Source: Collinsella sp. (GTDB taxonomy: Bacteria; Actinomycetota; Coriobacteriia; Coriobacteriales; Coriobacteriaceae). Taken from it: a DNA stretch of 29,339 nucleotides. The DNA lies in the NCBI GenBank assembly GCA_019424965.1, contig JAHYYL010000003.1, positions 77,273 through 106,611 on the forward strand, given 5' to 3'. Below the pieces are notes generated by a model, which was not told where the DNA came from, searched no databases, and saw only the letters and a list, made by a program, of their open reading frames with translations. Shown piece by piece: positions 23,376-29,339 of this stretch. How positions within the stretch are numbered: position 1 is the stretch's first letter; each line of letters starts with the position of its first letter. The translations under genes and the position numbers were made by a program.

Positions 23376-23859
23376 CCTGCGCATTGGCCACGGCTACGAC
23401 GTCCACCGTTTGGTGGAGGGTCGTCGATGTATCATCGGCGGGGTCGACATTCCCTACGAGCGCGGTCTGCTGGGCCATTCGGATGCCGATGTGCTCGCGC
23501 ACGCGCTGGCCGACGCTATTTTGGGCGCCTGCCGCGGGGGAGACATCGGCAAACTGTTCCCCGACACCGATCCTGCCTATGAGGGCGCCGACTCGATGGT
23601 GCTGCTTGCCCGTGTGATGGACTATGCGCGCGAGCTGGGCTTTGAGTTTGTCGATGCCGACTGCACCATTGCCTGCCAGCAGCCCAAGATCACCCCGCAC
23701 CGCGATGCCATGCGCGCCAACCTCGCCCATGCCCTGGGCGTTGACGTCGAAAACGTGGGCGTCGCCGCCACTACGACCGAAAAGCTCGGCTGGGAAGGCC
23801 AGGGCGAGGGGATCGGCGCCTGGGCCGTCTGCCTGCTACAAAAAACCGTTAAGGAGTAA
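23365..23859 (+). CDS. ispF: 2-C-methyl-D-erythritol 2,4-cyclodiphosphate synthase
   Basis: Cyclises the IspE product with loss of CMP; it functions as a trimer with Zn2+. The 164-residue protein has the zinc ligands Asp12 and His14 in GYDVHRL and His48 in GHSDADVLAHA, plus FPDTDP and the C-terminal TTTEKLGWEGQGEGIGA substrate site. It is a separate gene here, not an ispDF fusion, and overlaps the 3' end of ispD. It is followed by cysS after a three-base gap. Confidence 0.95.
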   Translation: MFSNLRIGHGYDVHRLVEGRRCIIGGVDIPYERGLLGHSDADVLAHALADAILGACRGGDIGKLFPDTDPAYEGADSMVLLARVMDYARELGFEFVDADCTIACQQPKITPHRDAMRANLAHALGVDVENVGVAATTTEKLGWEGQGEGIGAWAVCLLQKTVKE

Positions 23860-23862
23860 CGA

Positions 23863-25329
23863 ATGCGTATCTACAACAGCGCTACCCATAAAAAGGAAGA
23901 GTTCCAGCCTATCGAGTCCGGCAAGGTCCGCATGTACGTGTGCGGCCCCACGGTCTACGACAACATCCACATCGGCAACGCCCGCACGTTCATCAGCTTT
24001 GACGTGATCCGCCGTTGGCTCATCGCGAGCGGCTACGAGGTCACGTTCGCCCAGAACCTCACCGATGTCGATGACAAGATCATCAAGCGCGCCAACGAGC
24101 AAGGCCGTACGGCTGCCGAGGTCGCGACAGAGTTCTCCGACAAGTTCATCGGCGTCATGCGCGCCGCCAACGTGCTCGATCCCGATGTGCGTCCCCGCGC
24201 CACCAAAGAGATCGGTCCCATGATCGCTATGATCAAGACGCTTATCGAGCAGGGCCATGCCTATGCCGCCGATAACGGCGACGTGTACTTTGCCGTGCGC
24301 AGCGATCCCAACTATGGTCAGGTCTCGGGCCGCAACATCGACGATCTTATGGTGGGCGCGCGCATCGAGGAGAACGAGGACAAGAACGACCCGCTCGACT
24401 TTGCCCTGTGGAAGGCCGCCAAGCCCGGCGAGCCCAGCTGGCCGAGCCCCTGGGGCGAGGGCCGTCCCGGCTGGCACACCGAGTGCGCCGCCATGGTGCA
24501 CCGCTACCTGGGCACCCCGATTGACATCCACGGCGGCGGCTCCGACCTTGCCTTCCCGCATCACGAAAACGAGTGCGCCCAGGCCACCTGCGCCTGGCAC
24601 CAGGGCTTCTCCAACACCTGGATGCACACGGGCATGCTGCTGGTCGACGGCGAGAAGATGTCCAAGTCGCTCGGTAACTTCTTTACGCTGGCCGAGGTGC
24701 TCGAGCAGCACTCTGCCGCGGCCCTGCGTCTGCTGATGCTGCAGACGAGCTATCGCTCGCCGCTCGACTTCTCCTGGGAGCGCCTGGAGGGTGCCGAGAA
24801 CTCGCTCACGCGTATCGCCGGTACGGTCGAGAACCTGCGCTGGGCTGCAAGCCACGCGACGGCCGACGCCGATGAGGCTGCCGCCGAGGCGTTTGCCGCC
24901 AAGGCCGCCGAGACCCGTGCCGCCTTTAAGGAGTGCATGGACGACGACTTTAACACCGCCGGTGCCATGGGTGCCGTCTTTGGCTTTGTCACCGAGTGCA
25001 ATCAGTATCTGGAGCAGGCGGGCGATGCTGCCGACAAGGCCGTCGCGCTTGCTGCCGCCGATACGCTGGTCGAGCTGCTCGATACGTTTGGCGTTGAACT
25101 TCCCGAGCCCAAGGCCGAGCTGCCGCTGGGTCTGCTGGGCGTTGCCGCCGGTTTGGTTGCCTACACTGGTGACGACGTGGATGAGGCCGCTGCTAAGATT
25201 CTCGAGGCTCGCGCCGAGGCCCGTGCCGCCAAGAACTGGGATTTGGCAGACGCCATTCGCGATCAGCTCAAGGACCTGGGCCTCACCATTGAAGATACGG
25301 CCGCGGGCACTCGTATCAAATCTCTCTAA
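23863..25329 (+). CDS. cysS: cysteinyl-tRNA synthetase
   Basis: Charges tRNA-Cys; a class I enzyme. The 488-residue protein has the zinc ligand Cys27 in YVCGPTVYD, the HIGN form of the HIGH motif at 36-39, the zinc-binding GWHTECAAM and HHENECAQ, and KMSKS at 265-269. A helical anticodon-binding region follows, and the end ARAAKNWDLADAIRDQLKDLG is typical of the family. ATG 23863 lies three bases after ispF, with AAGGAG upstream. In Bacillus the next gene is mrnC (Mini-III RNase); here that position is taken by two long palindromes. Confidence 0.95.
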   Translation: MRIYNSATHKKEEFQPIESGKVRMYVCGPTVYDNIHIGNARTFISFDVIRRWLIASGYEVTFAQNLTDVDDKIIKRANEQGRTAAEVATEFSDKFIGVMRAANVLDPDVRPRATKEIGPMIAMIKTLIEQGHAYAADNGDVYFAVRSDPNYGQVSGRNIDDLMVGARIEENEDKNDPLDFALWKAAKPGEPSWPSPWGEGRPGWHTECAAMVHRYLGTPIDIHGGGSDLAFPHHENECAQATCAWHQGFSNTWMHTGMLLVDGEKMSKSLGNFFTLAEVLEQHSAAALRLLMLQTSYRSPLDFSWERLEGAENSLTRIAGTVENLRWAASHATADADEAAAEAFAAKAAETRAAFKECMDDDFNTAGAMGAVFGFVTECNQYLEQAGDAADKAVALAAADTLVELLDTFGVELPEPKAELPLGLLGVAAGLVAYTGDDVDEAAAKILEARAEARAAKNWDLADAIRDQLKDLGLTIEDTAAGTRIKSL

Positions 25330-25335
25330 TCCCCG

Positions 25336-25437
25336 CGGGTTTCCCAAGCACCCGACCTTGCCGTTCAAACCGTCGCTCGCGTACTCAAGTACGCGCCGCT
25401 CCTCTTTCACGGTAATCTTGGGCACTTGGAAAACCCG
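25336..25437. repeat. long palindromic element, copy A
   Basis: A 102-bp imperfect palindrome seven bases after cysS. Outer arms CGGGTTTCCCAAG (25336-25348) and CTTGGAAAACCCG (25425-25437) pair with one mismatch. Inside are a short helix (TTGCCGT with ACGGTAA), a conserved internal loop and a perfect hairpin, CGCGTAC-TCAA-GTACGCG. See copy B for the comparison. No gene is assigned here. Confidence 0.85.
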
Positions 25438-25438
25438 T

Positions 25439-25543
25439 ACCGACCGCCCGAGCCACGGCACCTTGCCTTTCAATCGTCGGGCATGACCTCAAGGTCTATG
25501 CCCTCCTCTTTCAAGGCAATCTGACGCACCTCGGGCGGTCGGT
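25439..25543. repeat. long palindromic element, copy B
   Basis: A 105-bp palindrome one base after copy A. Outer arms ACCGACCGCCCGAG (25439-25452) and CTCGGGCGGTCGGT (25530-25543) are perfect. The inner helix is TTGCCTT with AAGGCAA, and the top hairpin GGGCATGACC-TCAA-GGTCTATGCCC has one bulge. Loop sequences (TTCAA and CGTCG on the left, CTCCTCTTTCA on the right, TCAA at the tip) match copy A, while the helices differ but stay paired. It may double as the cysS terminator, since T-rich sequence follows. Confidence 0.85.
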
Positions 25544-25584
25544 CTATTTGTTTCGTTTGATAGTTGTATTTAGGAGGTCGCTTT

Positions 25585-26499
25585 ATGGCCGACAATCGCA
25601 AGCGCGCGTCTCGTGGCGGCAAGCAGGCTGCTTCTGGCTCGCGTCCGATTCGCCGTAATGACCGCGCTGCCGCTCCCAAGGGTCAGCGCGATCGTACCCA
25701 GGCCGCACGTCCGCAGCGCGATCGCAACCGCGACGCTGTCCAGGCTCCCAAGGGCGAGTTTATCGAAGGCCGTCGTGCTGCCGCCGAGGCGCTGCGCACT
25801 GGTTTTCCCATCAAGTGCGCGCTCATTGCCGAGGGCGGGGAGCGCGATGCCGCCCTGTCGCGTCTGGTCGATGACCTCAACGCCGCGGGCGTCCGCATTA
25901 AGTATGTGCCGCGTGCACAGCTCGATGTGCTGTCGAGCCATGGCGCTCACCAGGGCATCGCGCTCGAGGTCGGCAACTTCCCCTATGCCGATGTCGCCGA
26001 TATCCTCGACCGCGCGGGTGACGGCCCGGCGCTCGTCGTCGTGCTCGACCATGTGACCGACGATGGCAACTTTGGTGCCATCGTGCGCTCTGCCGAGGTC
26101 GTGGGCGCGGCGGGCGTCATCATTGCCAATAAGCGCGCCGCCGGCGTGACCGTCGGCAGCTATAAGACTTCCGCCGGTGCTGTCATGCACCTGCCCATCG
26201 CGCAGGTTCCCAACATTGCCCGAGCGCTTGACGACCTCAAGGCCGCCGGCTTTTGGGTGGGCGGTGCTTCCGAGCACGCCGAGGGCAGCTGCTGGGATGC
26301 TCCCTTCGAGGGCCGCGTGGCGCTCGTCATGGGTTCCGAGGGCGACGGCATCTCGCGCCTGGTGCTCGAGAAATGCGACTTTTTGACCAAGCTTCCCCAG
26401 CGCGGCATGACCGAGAGCCTCAATGTTGCCCAGGCGACCACGGCGCTGTGCTTTGAATGGCTGCGCCGCAACGCCGGCGAGCTCATGGGGGAGGAGTAG
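25585..26499 (+). CDS. rlmB: 23S rRNA (guanosine-2'-O-)-methyltransferase RlmB-like, SPOUT/TrmH family
   Basis: Methylates a ribose 2'-O in 23S rRNA (G2251 in E. coli) using S-adenosylmethionine; exact target here inferred. The 304-residue protein has a basic, disordered N-terminal extension of about 55 residues rich in Arg, Lys, Gln and Ala. Then comes the substrate-binding domain beginning GRRAAAEAL, and the knotted SPOUT domain with DDGNFGAIVRSAE (motif 1), MGSEGDGI with 250-256 (motif 2) and ESLNVAQATT from 277 (motif 3). ATG 25585 follows TAGGAGG; an upstream TTG in frame is inside that site. It ends three bases before yacP. Confidence 0.92.
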   Translation: MADNRKRASRGGKQAASGSRPIRRNDRAAAPKGQRDRTQAARPQRDRNRDAVQAPKGEFIEGRRAAAEALRTGFPIKCALIAEGGERDAALSRLVDDLNAAGVRIKYVPRAQLDVLSSHGAHQGIALEVGNFPYADVADILDRAGDGPALVVVLDHVTDDGNFGAIVRSAEVVGAAGVIIANKRAAGVTVGSYKTSAGAVMHLPIAQVPNIARALDDLKAAGFWVGGASEHAEGSCWDAPFEGRVALVMGSEGDGISRLVLEKCDFLTKLPQRGMTESLNVAQATTALCFEWLRRNAGELMGEE

Positions 26500-26502
26500 C
26501 GC

Positions 26503-27180
26503 ATGTCCAAAAAGAACCGTGCCAAGTCCAAAGCCAAGCGCTTTGGCGAAGGCTCGGCCAAGCCGATTGTCTCGGCCGCGACCTACGGCGTGGGCGGCAA
26601 TGCGTTTGCACAGGCTATCGCCGACCCAGTCTCGACGGTGCACTCCAACAAGCCCGAGCTGCTGGTGGTCGACGGTTACAACGTGATCCACTGCACGCCG
26701 CGCTACGAAAAGCTCGTATACGACCATTCCGACGATCCGTATTCCAGCGACGTTCACGATATGGCGCGCACCGCCCTCATCAACGATGTCGCCGCGTTTG
26801 CCCAGGGCCGCTACGAGGCTGTGATTGTGTTTGACGGTGCGGGCAATATCTCCAGCGAGCGTCCCAACCTGCCGGCCCGCGGCGTGCGCATCGAGTTTTC
26901 GCCGACGGGCGTCTCTGCCGACACCGTGGTGCAGAAGCTCTGCATCGAGGCACGTGAGGAGGGCCGCGCGTGCTCCGTGGTATCGAGTGACGGCACAATT
27001 CAAGCCGTCGTCATGGGCAAGGGCGTCACGCGTATTTCGAGCCGCATGCTGGTGGACGAGATCAAGCAGATTGACAACGACGTGCACGAGGCAGAGGAAG
27101 CTCCGCAGATCAAGATGACCCTGGGCAGTCGCCTGAGCCCCGAGGCGCTGGCCAAGCTCAAGGCGTTGCGCGGGAGGTAG
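26503..27180 (+). CDS. yacP: NYN-domain endoribonuclease (YacP/Rae1 family)
   Basis: A 225-residue PIN-like NYN nuclease. In Bacillus subtilis the homologue Rae1 cuts mRNA in the ribosomal A site. A basic N-terminal 20 residues and a linker precede the nuclease fold. LLVVDGYNVIH has the first acidic ligand Asp57, VIVFDGAG the second at 111, and SADTVVQKL and SSDGTIQ follow. The active-site acids are intact. It is the last gene of the disA operon, matching the rlmB-yacP order of Firmicutes. ATG 26503 follows GGGGGAGGAG inside the rlmB end. Confidence 0.88.
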   Translation: MSKKNRAKSKAKRFGEGSAKPIVSAATYGVGGNAFAQAIADPVSTVHSNKPELLVVDGYNVIHCTPRYEKLVYDHSDDPYSSDVHDMARTALINDVAAFAQGRYEAVIVFDGAGNISSERPNLPARGVRIEFSPTGVSADTVVQKLCIEAREEGRACSVVSSDGTIQAVVMGKGVTRISSRMLVDEIKQIDNDVHEAEEAPQIKMTLGSRLSPEALAKLKALRGR

Positions 27181-27181
27181 G

Positions 27182-27215
27182 GGAGTTGGCGGGGCAATGC
27201 TGCCTCGCTAACTCC
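27182..27215. terminator. hairpin shared by convergent yacP and HipA-like gene
   Basis: Fifteen pairs, including two G-T wobbles, join GGAGTTGGCGGGGCA (27182-27196) to TGCCTCGCTAACTCC (27201-27215) around loop ATGC. It begins two bases after the yacP stop and contains the stop codon of the minus-strand gene (27208-27210). T-runs are weak on both sides, so it may be a barrier to read-through in both directions. Confidence 0.65.
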
Positions 27216-28548
27216 ATTCAGCGATGTCGATCGTTCTTTCGAGGCGCCACGTTAGCGCCTCTTTTAGATAAGGCAGTCTCGCTGCTAGGGCATCGTTTTT
27301 AGACAGAATCTCGATCGCCTCGTCGACAAAGCCCTCGAGTTTGTCGCCGTCAAACCAGCCCATGTCCTCGACGAGCAACATTTGTTTGGCGGGACTTGAA
27401 TGAAATTGTGCGCTGGTAAAATTGTGCTCTCCCGCCCTAAGCTCCTCTAGTGATATGTTGCACCAGAGTGATGAGCCCGAATCGAAGATGGGGGCTGGTC
27501 TGCAGACCAGTGAGTTGACGTTTCGCACGAGGCCGAAGTTGCGCCAATGACGGTCGTAGTTGGCAATGATGTCATCGCATACGATCATGCGGTCAAGGGC
27601 GTCTTTTATATCTGTCGCTCCAAGCTCCTCGCAGTTTGCTACATACCGTTCGTAATCGGTTAATCGCTCGTCTGCATTTGCATGCTGGTTTACATAGAAC
27701 GCAGGGACATATTCTTCTTCGTCAGTTAAGAAGATATTGCATGTGCTCAAGGCAGAAGTACCCGCGCCTTCGAGCGAATAGGGTACATAATCGCAAGCGT
27801 TTAGGATGCGACGGTGAAGTGCGGTCGCCACCATCTCGTTATAGGGTTCCTGGTTTAGATGCGCACCTGCCTTGTGGAGGATTCGACGGTCACCCTCGCA
27901 TGTCCAATACTTCTGAAGATTGCCGTCCGAGGTGTTATCGGGCTTTGCGGCGGCTGCTTTGCCCTCTGGGGCGAAGGGTGCGATGGACAGAGAGACGTCG
28001 TCAAAAGCATTACTGAAGAAGTTAATATCCTCCCACGCGAGACCGGAATCTTGGGGTCTAATCCAATACTGGTCGGATAGGGAGAGGCCGAGATTTCGCT
28101 GGATGAGTTCATCGGGAACATCGACTGCGGCTTCTGCAAGCAGGGAGGCTAGTCCAATGCGTGCGAGCGGGATACCGCGGCCTCGCCACCAAATGCGGAA
28201 AGAGTCGAGCGACACGGGACTATTGGGGCCAAGTACTCCAATAGGGGCGTGGATGTAATCGATGTCGGCACCGATGTGGGTAAAGTCTTTTCGCGATGTG
28301 CTGTAGACCAGCTGGACGACTTCGTGCGTGCGGTTCATGAGGGTAAACGTAATCTCGCTTTTTCCATGGCCTCGACGGGGGCGTCCCCCCGTTTTGGTCA
28401 CGGAGCGGAGCCGTGCGTTGACGCTGTCTTTGTCGATGAGCCATACACCAGAAGCCTTGCGTGCCTCAAGCGCTCCGTTTTTTATGAGCTCTTGCACCCT
28501 GCGCGGGGTGATGTCGAGTAGCTCTGCAGCTTCCTTCGTGGTCAACAT
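27208..28548 (-). CDS. HipA-like kinase with fused N-terminal helix-turn-helix domain
   Basis: A 446-residue protein. Residues 2-46 are an excisionase/MerR-like winged helix (LTTKEAAELLDITPRRVQEL, ending with the VWLIDKDSV wing). After a linker and a divergent middle region, the C-terminal half has a HipA-like kinase core: RILHKAG (candidate ATP Lys), catalytic NYDRHWRNFG and metal-binding APIFDSGSSLW. It would combine DNA-binding repressor and kinase in one chain; no separate antitoxin gene is adjacent. The upstream ATG at 28590 gives 14 more residues, but it has no ribosome-binding site and those codons cover an operator copy. ATG 28548 has GAAGGG upstream. GC content looks lower than in neighbouring genes. 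Kinase assignment is by motif only. Confidence 0.75.
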   Translation of the reverse strand: MLTTKEAAELLDITPRRVQELIKNGALEARKASGVWLIDKDSVNARLRSVTKTGGRPRRGHGKSEITFTLMNRTHEVVQLVYSTSRKDFTHIGADIDYIHAPIGVLGPNSPVSLDSFRIWWRGRGIPLARIGLASLLAEAAVDVPDELIQRNLGLSLSDQYWIRPQDSGLAWEDINFFSNAFDDVSLSIAPFAPEGKAAAAKPDNTSDGNLQKYWTCEGDRRILHKAGAHLNQEPYNEMVATALHRRILNACDYVPYSLEGAGTSALSTCNIFLTDEEEYVPAFYVNQHANADERLTDYERYVANCEELGATDIKDALDRMIVCDDIIANYDRHWRNFGLVRNVNSLVCRPAPIFDSGSSLWCNISLEELRAGEHNFTSAQFHSSPAKQMLLVEDMGWFDGDKLEGFVDEAIEILSKNDALAARLPYLKEALTWRLERTIDIAEWS

Positions 28549-28564
28549 CGCGAAACCCTTCGCC

Positions 28565-28625
28565 AGAACGAATAGTTTTATCTTCTTCATTGTAATAAAA
28601 ACTATTCGTTCTGACGAATAGTTTT
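28565..28625. promoter_or_regulatory. operator array and promoter of the HTH-HipA-like gene
   Basis: Three copies of one half-site: AGAACGAATAGTTTT (28565-28579), its exact inverse AAAACTATTCGTTCT (28598-28612), and ACGAATAGTTTT (28614-28625). The last two form a 12-base palindrome with a four-base spacer. On the minus strand a candidate promoter, TCGTCA (28612-28617) - 17 bases - TACAAT (28589-28594), lies inside the array, so a bound repressor would block it. The fused helix-turn-helix domain is the likely ligand. Confidence 0.78.
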
Positions 28626-28650
28626 GAGATGTGGTCGGTCAAAGGGCCTG

Positions 28651-28679
28651 TTGCGCCTCGTCCGCAATTCCTTTATTCT
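28651..28679 (+). promoter_or_regulatory. promoter of tRNA-Thr
   Basis: TTGCGC (28651-28656) and TATTCT (28674-28679) with 17-base spacing, about 30 bases before the tRNA. It is divergent from the HipA-like gene. Confidence 0.55.
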
Positions 28680-28709
28680 TAATTGGCTTCGCGCGAAAGC
28701 GCCAAGTGT

Positions 28710-28784
28710 GCCAGTGTGGCGCAACGGTAGCGCAACTGATTTGTAATCAGTGGGTTGCAGGTTCGATTCCTGTCACTGGCTCCA
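28710..28784 (+). tRNA. tRNA-Thr (anticodon UGU)
   Basis: Cloverleaf with acceptor GCCAGUG/CACUGGC, D stem GCGC/GCGC, anticodon stem ACUGA/UCAGU with loop UUUGUAA (anticodon UGU), and T arm GCAGG-UUCGAUU-CCUGU. The discriminator is U and CCA is encoded at 28782-28784. Confidence 0.96.
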
Positions 28785-28793
28785 TGAAAGTTT

Positions 28794-28832
28794 CGGGCTC
28801 TGTTCCTTGTGGGACAGGGCCCGTTTCTATTT
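28794..28832 (+). terminator. intrinsic terminator of tRNA-Thr
   Basis: CGGGCTCTGTTCC (28794-28806) pairs with GGGACAGGGCCCG (28811-28823), 13 pairs with two G-T wobbles around TTGT, followed by TTTCTATTT. Confidence 0.88.
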
Positions 28833-28890
28833 AGGTGGTGCGCCATCGGGTTAGCGCCCATCCCGTTTTTGGTTTGTCTCGTCCTCCAGT

Positions 28891-29031
28891 TTGTCTAAAT
28901 CTGTAACACCAAGACCGATATTTGGCATCTAACTGTTACAGATTGAGATGAAACTTAGGGTGTTTTAGGAATATCTTGATCTGTAACATGTAGAAGCGGA
29001 ATAGGCCTCTTGCCGTTACAGATCGAGACAA
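28891..29031. repeat. two palindromic units with four ATCTGTAAC half-sites
   Basis: ATCTGTAAC occurs at 28899-28907 and 28979-28987 on the plus strand, and as its inverse GTTACAGAT at 28935-28943 and 29015-29023. Each pair has exactly 27 bases between its halves, and the two units repeat with an 80-base period. Flanking bases extend the similarity to about 16 (TTGTCT-like outside each half-site). The 27-base spacers are unrelated to each other. Confidence 0.8.
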
Positions 29032-29060
29032 GGGCGGGTACGGACCTGGATGTCCTGCTC

Positions 29061-29120
29061 GAGCGTGGATTTCTGGACGCGCGAGAGAAAAAATCTCCCG
29101 ACCGGAGAACGAGCGTGGAT
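29061..29120. repeat. GAGCGTGGAT repeats, second locus
   Basis: GAGCGTGGAT occurs at 29061-29070 and again at 29111-29120, 50 bases apart, with AATCTCCCG between them at 29092-29100. The same words, in the opposite orientation and with 29-base spacing, form the element at 14163-14257. The following bases also match (TTTCTGGACGC here, TTTTCGGACAC there). Confidence 0.75.
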
Positions 29121-29180
29121 AATTAACTTGGATAGGGAGCTAAGGTAAACACCGATTGTCTATCGACGGCTTTAGAAACG

Positions 29181-29213
29181 ACGACCCCGATTCCATTGTG
29201 GAATCGGGGTCGT
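29181..29213. terminator. strong hairpin, probable terminator
   Basis: ACGACCCCGATTCC (29181-29194) and GGAATCGGGGTCGT (29200-29213) form a perfect 14-pair stem around ATTGT. T-rich tails are short on both sides (TTGTG on plus, CGTTTCTA on minus). No gene lies immediately upstream on the plus strand, so it probably serves a minus-strand gene entering from the right edge. Confidence 0.6.
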
Positions 29214-29287
29214 TTGTGCCTCAGGAATCCGAATGGATTAATCGAGCTCCTAAGGACCTTCTTGGGTTCTTGCTAATGGTCTGCGGC

Positions 29288-29339
29288 TTATAGGACAAAA
29301 TGTGTGTCCCGATAGAACATCCGTTTCCATCCATTAATC
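29288..29339 (-). CDS. possible 3' end of a minus-strand gene (partial)
   Basis: Reading leftwards from the window edge, one frame gives 16 residues ending RMFYRDTHFVL and a TAA stop at 29288-29290, 75 bases before the hairpin at 29181-29213. This is too short to identify or to prove coding; it is offered only because it would explain that terminator. The gene, if real, continues beyond 29339. Confidence 0.25.
   Translation of the reverse strand, partial: INGWKRMFYRDTHFVL

Noticed and set aside
23836..25473. A 545-codon minus-strand open frame across cysS
   Set aside because: Shadow of cysS, whose HIGN and KMSKS motifs are intact. No domain is recognisable in the shadow frame.
28548..28590. 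Upstream ATG (28590) as start of the HTH-HipA-like gene
   Set aside because: No ribosome-binding site. It would fall close to the predicted transcription start, and the added codons coincide with an operator half-site. ATG 28548 has GAAGGG.
28891..29031. CRISPR array
   Set aside because: Repeats alternate in orientation, are only about 9-16 bases and number four. This is a palindrome pair, not direct repeats with spacers.

Overview
The window is GC-rich bacterial chromosome, densely packed with housekeeping genes. The protein set and intergenic repeats suggest a member of the Coriobacteriia, most likely Collinsella or a close relative. This placement is inferred from gene content and sequence style, not from a database search. 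Three tRNA genes (Val-UAC, Pro-CGG, Thr-UGU) all encode their CCA ends.

Layout. Bases 1-290 hold tRNA-Val on the minus strand. Then, on the plus strand, come asnB; a murE-type Mur ligase; a cluster of a HAD phosphatase, murI, rph, rdgB and dtd (cell wall, RNA 3' processing, nucleotide pool and tRNA proofreading); veg-ispE; tRNA-Pro; tatA; greA; and lysS. lysS is broken by a small out-of-frame internal deletion and carries a C-terminal Trbp111-like tRNA-binding domain. Next are a ThrE-type amino-acid exporter, clpC and the dipeptidase gene pepD. A minus-strand block follows with a hipB-hipA toxin-antitoxin pair and the manganese exporter mntP. The plus-strand operon disA-ispD-ispF-cysS-rlmB-yacP then matches the well-known Firmicutes synteny; ispD and ispF here and ispE upstream supply three steps of the MEP isoprenoid pathway. 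The right end has a second HipA-like kinase gene with its own fused DNA-binding domain (minus strand), tRNA-Thr, and about 500 bp of repeat-rich non-coding DNA.

Non-coding structure is the most unusual part. Between cysS and rlmB lie two abutting ~100-bp palindromes. They share loop sequences, but their helices differ in sequence while staying complementary, which is a covariation signature of a structured element. Other intergenic spaces carry a GAGCGTGGAT-centred repeat family at two distant loci, four inverted copies of an ATCTGTAAC motif at exact spacing, and REP-like GGGGAC repeats. Both HipA systems are preceded by three operator-like half-sites. Clear intrinsic terminators separate many of the transcription units.
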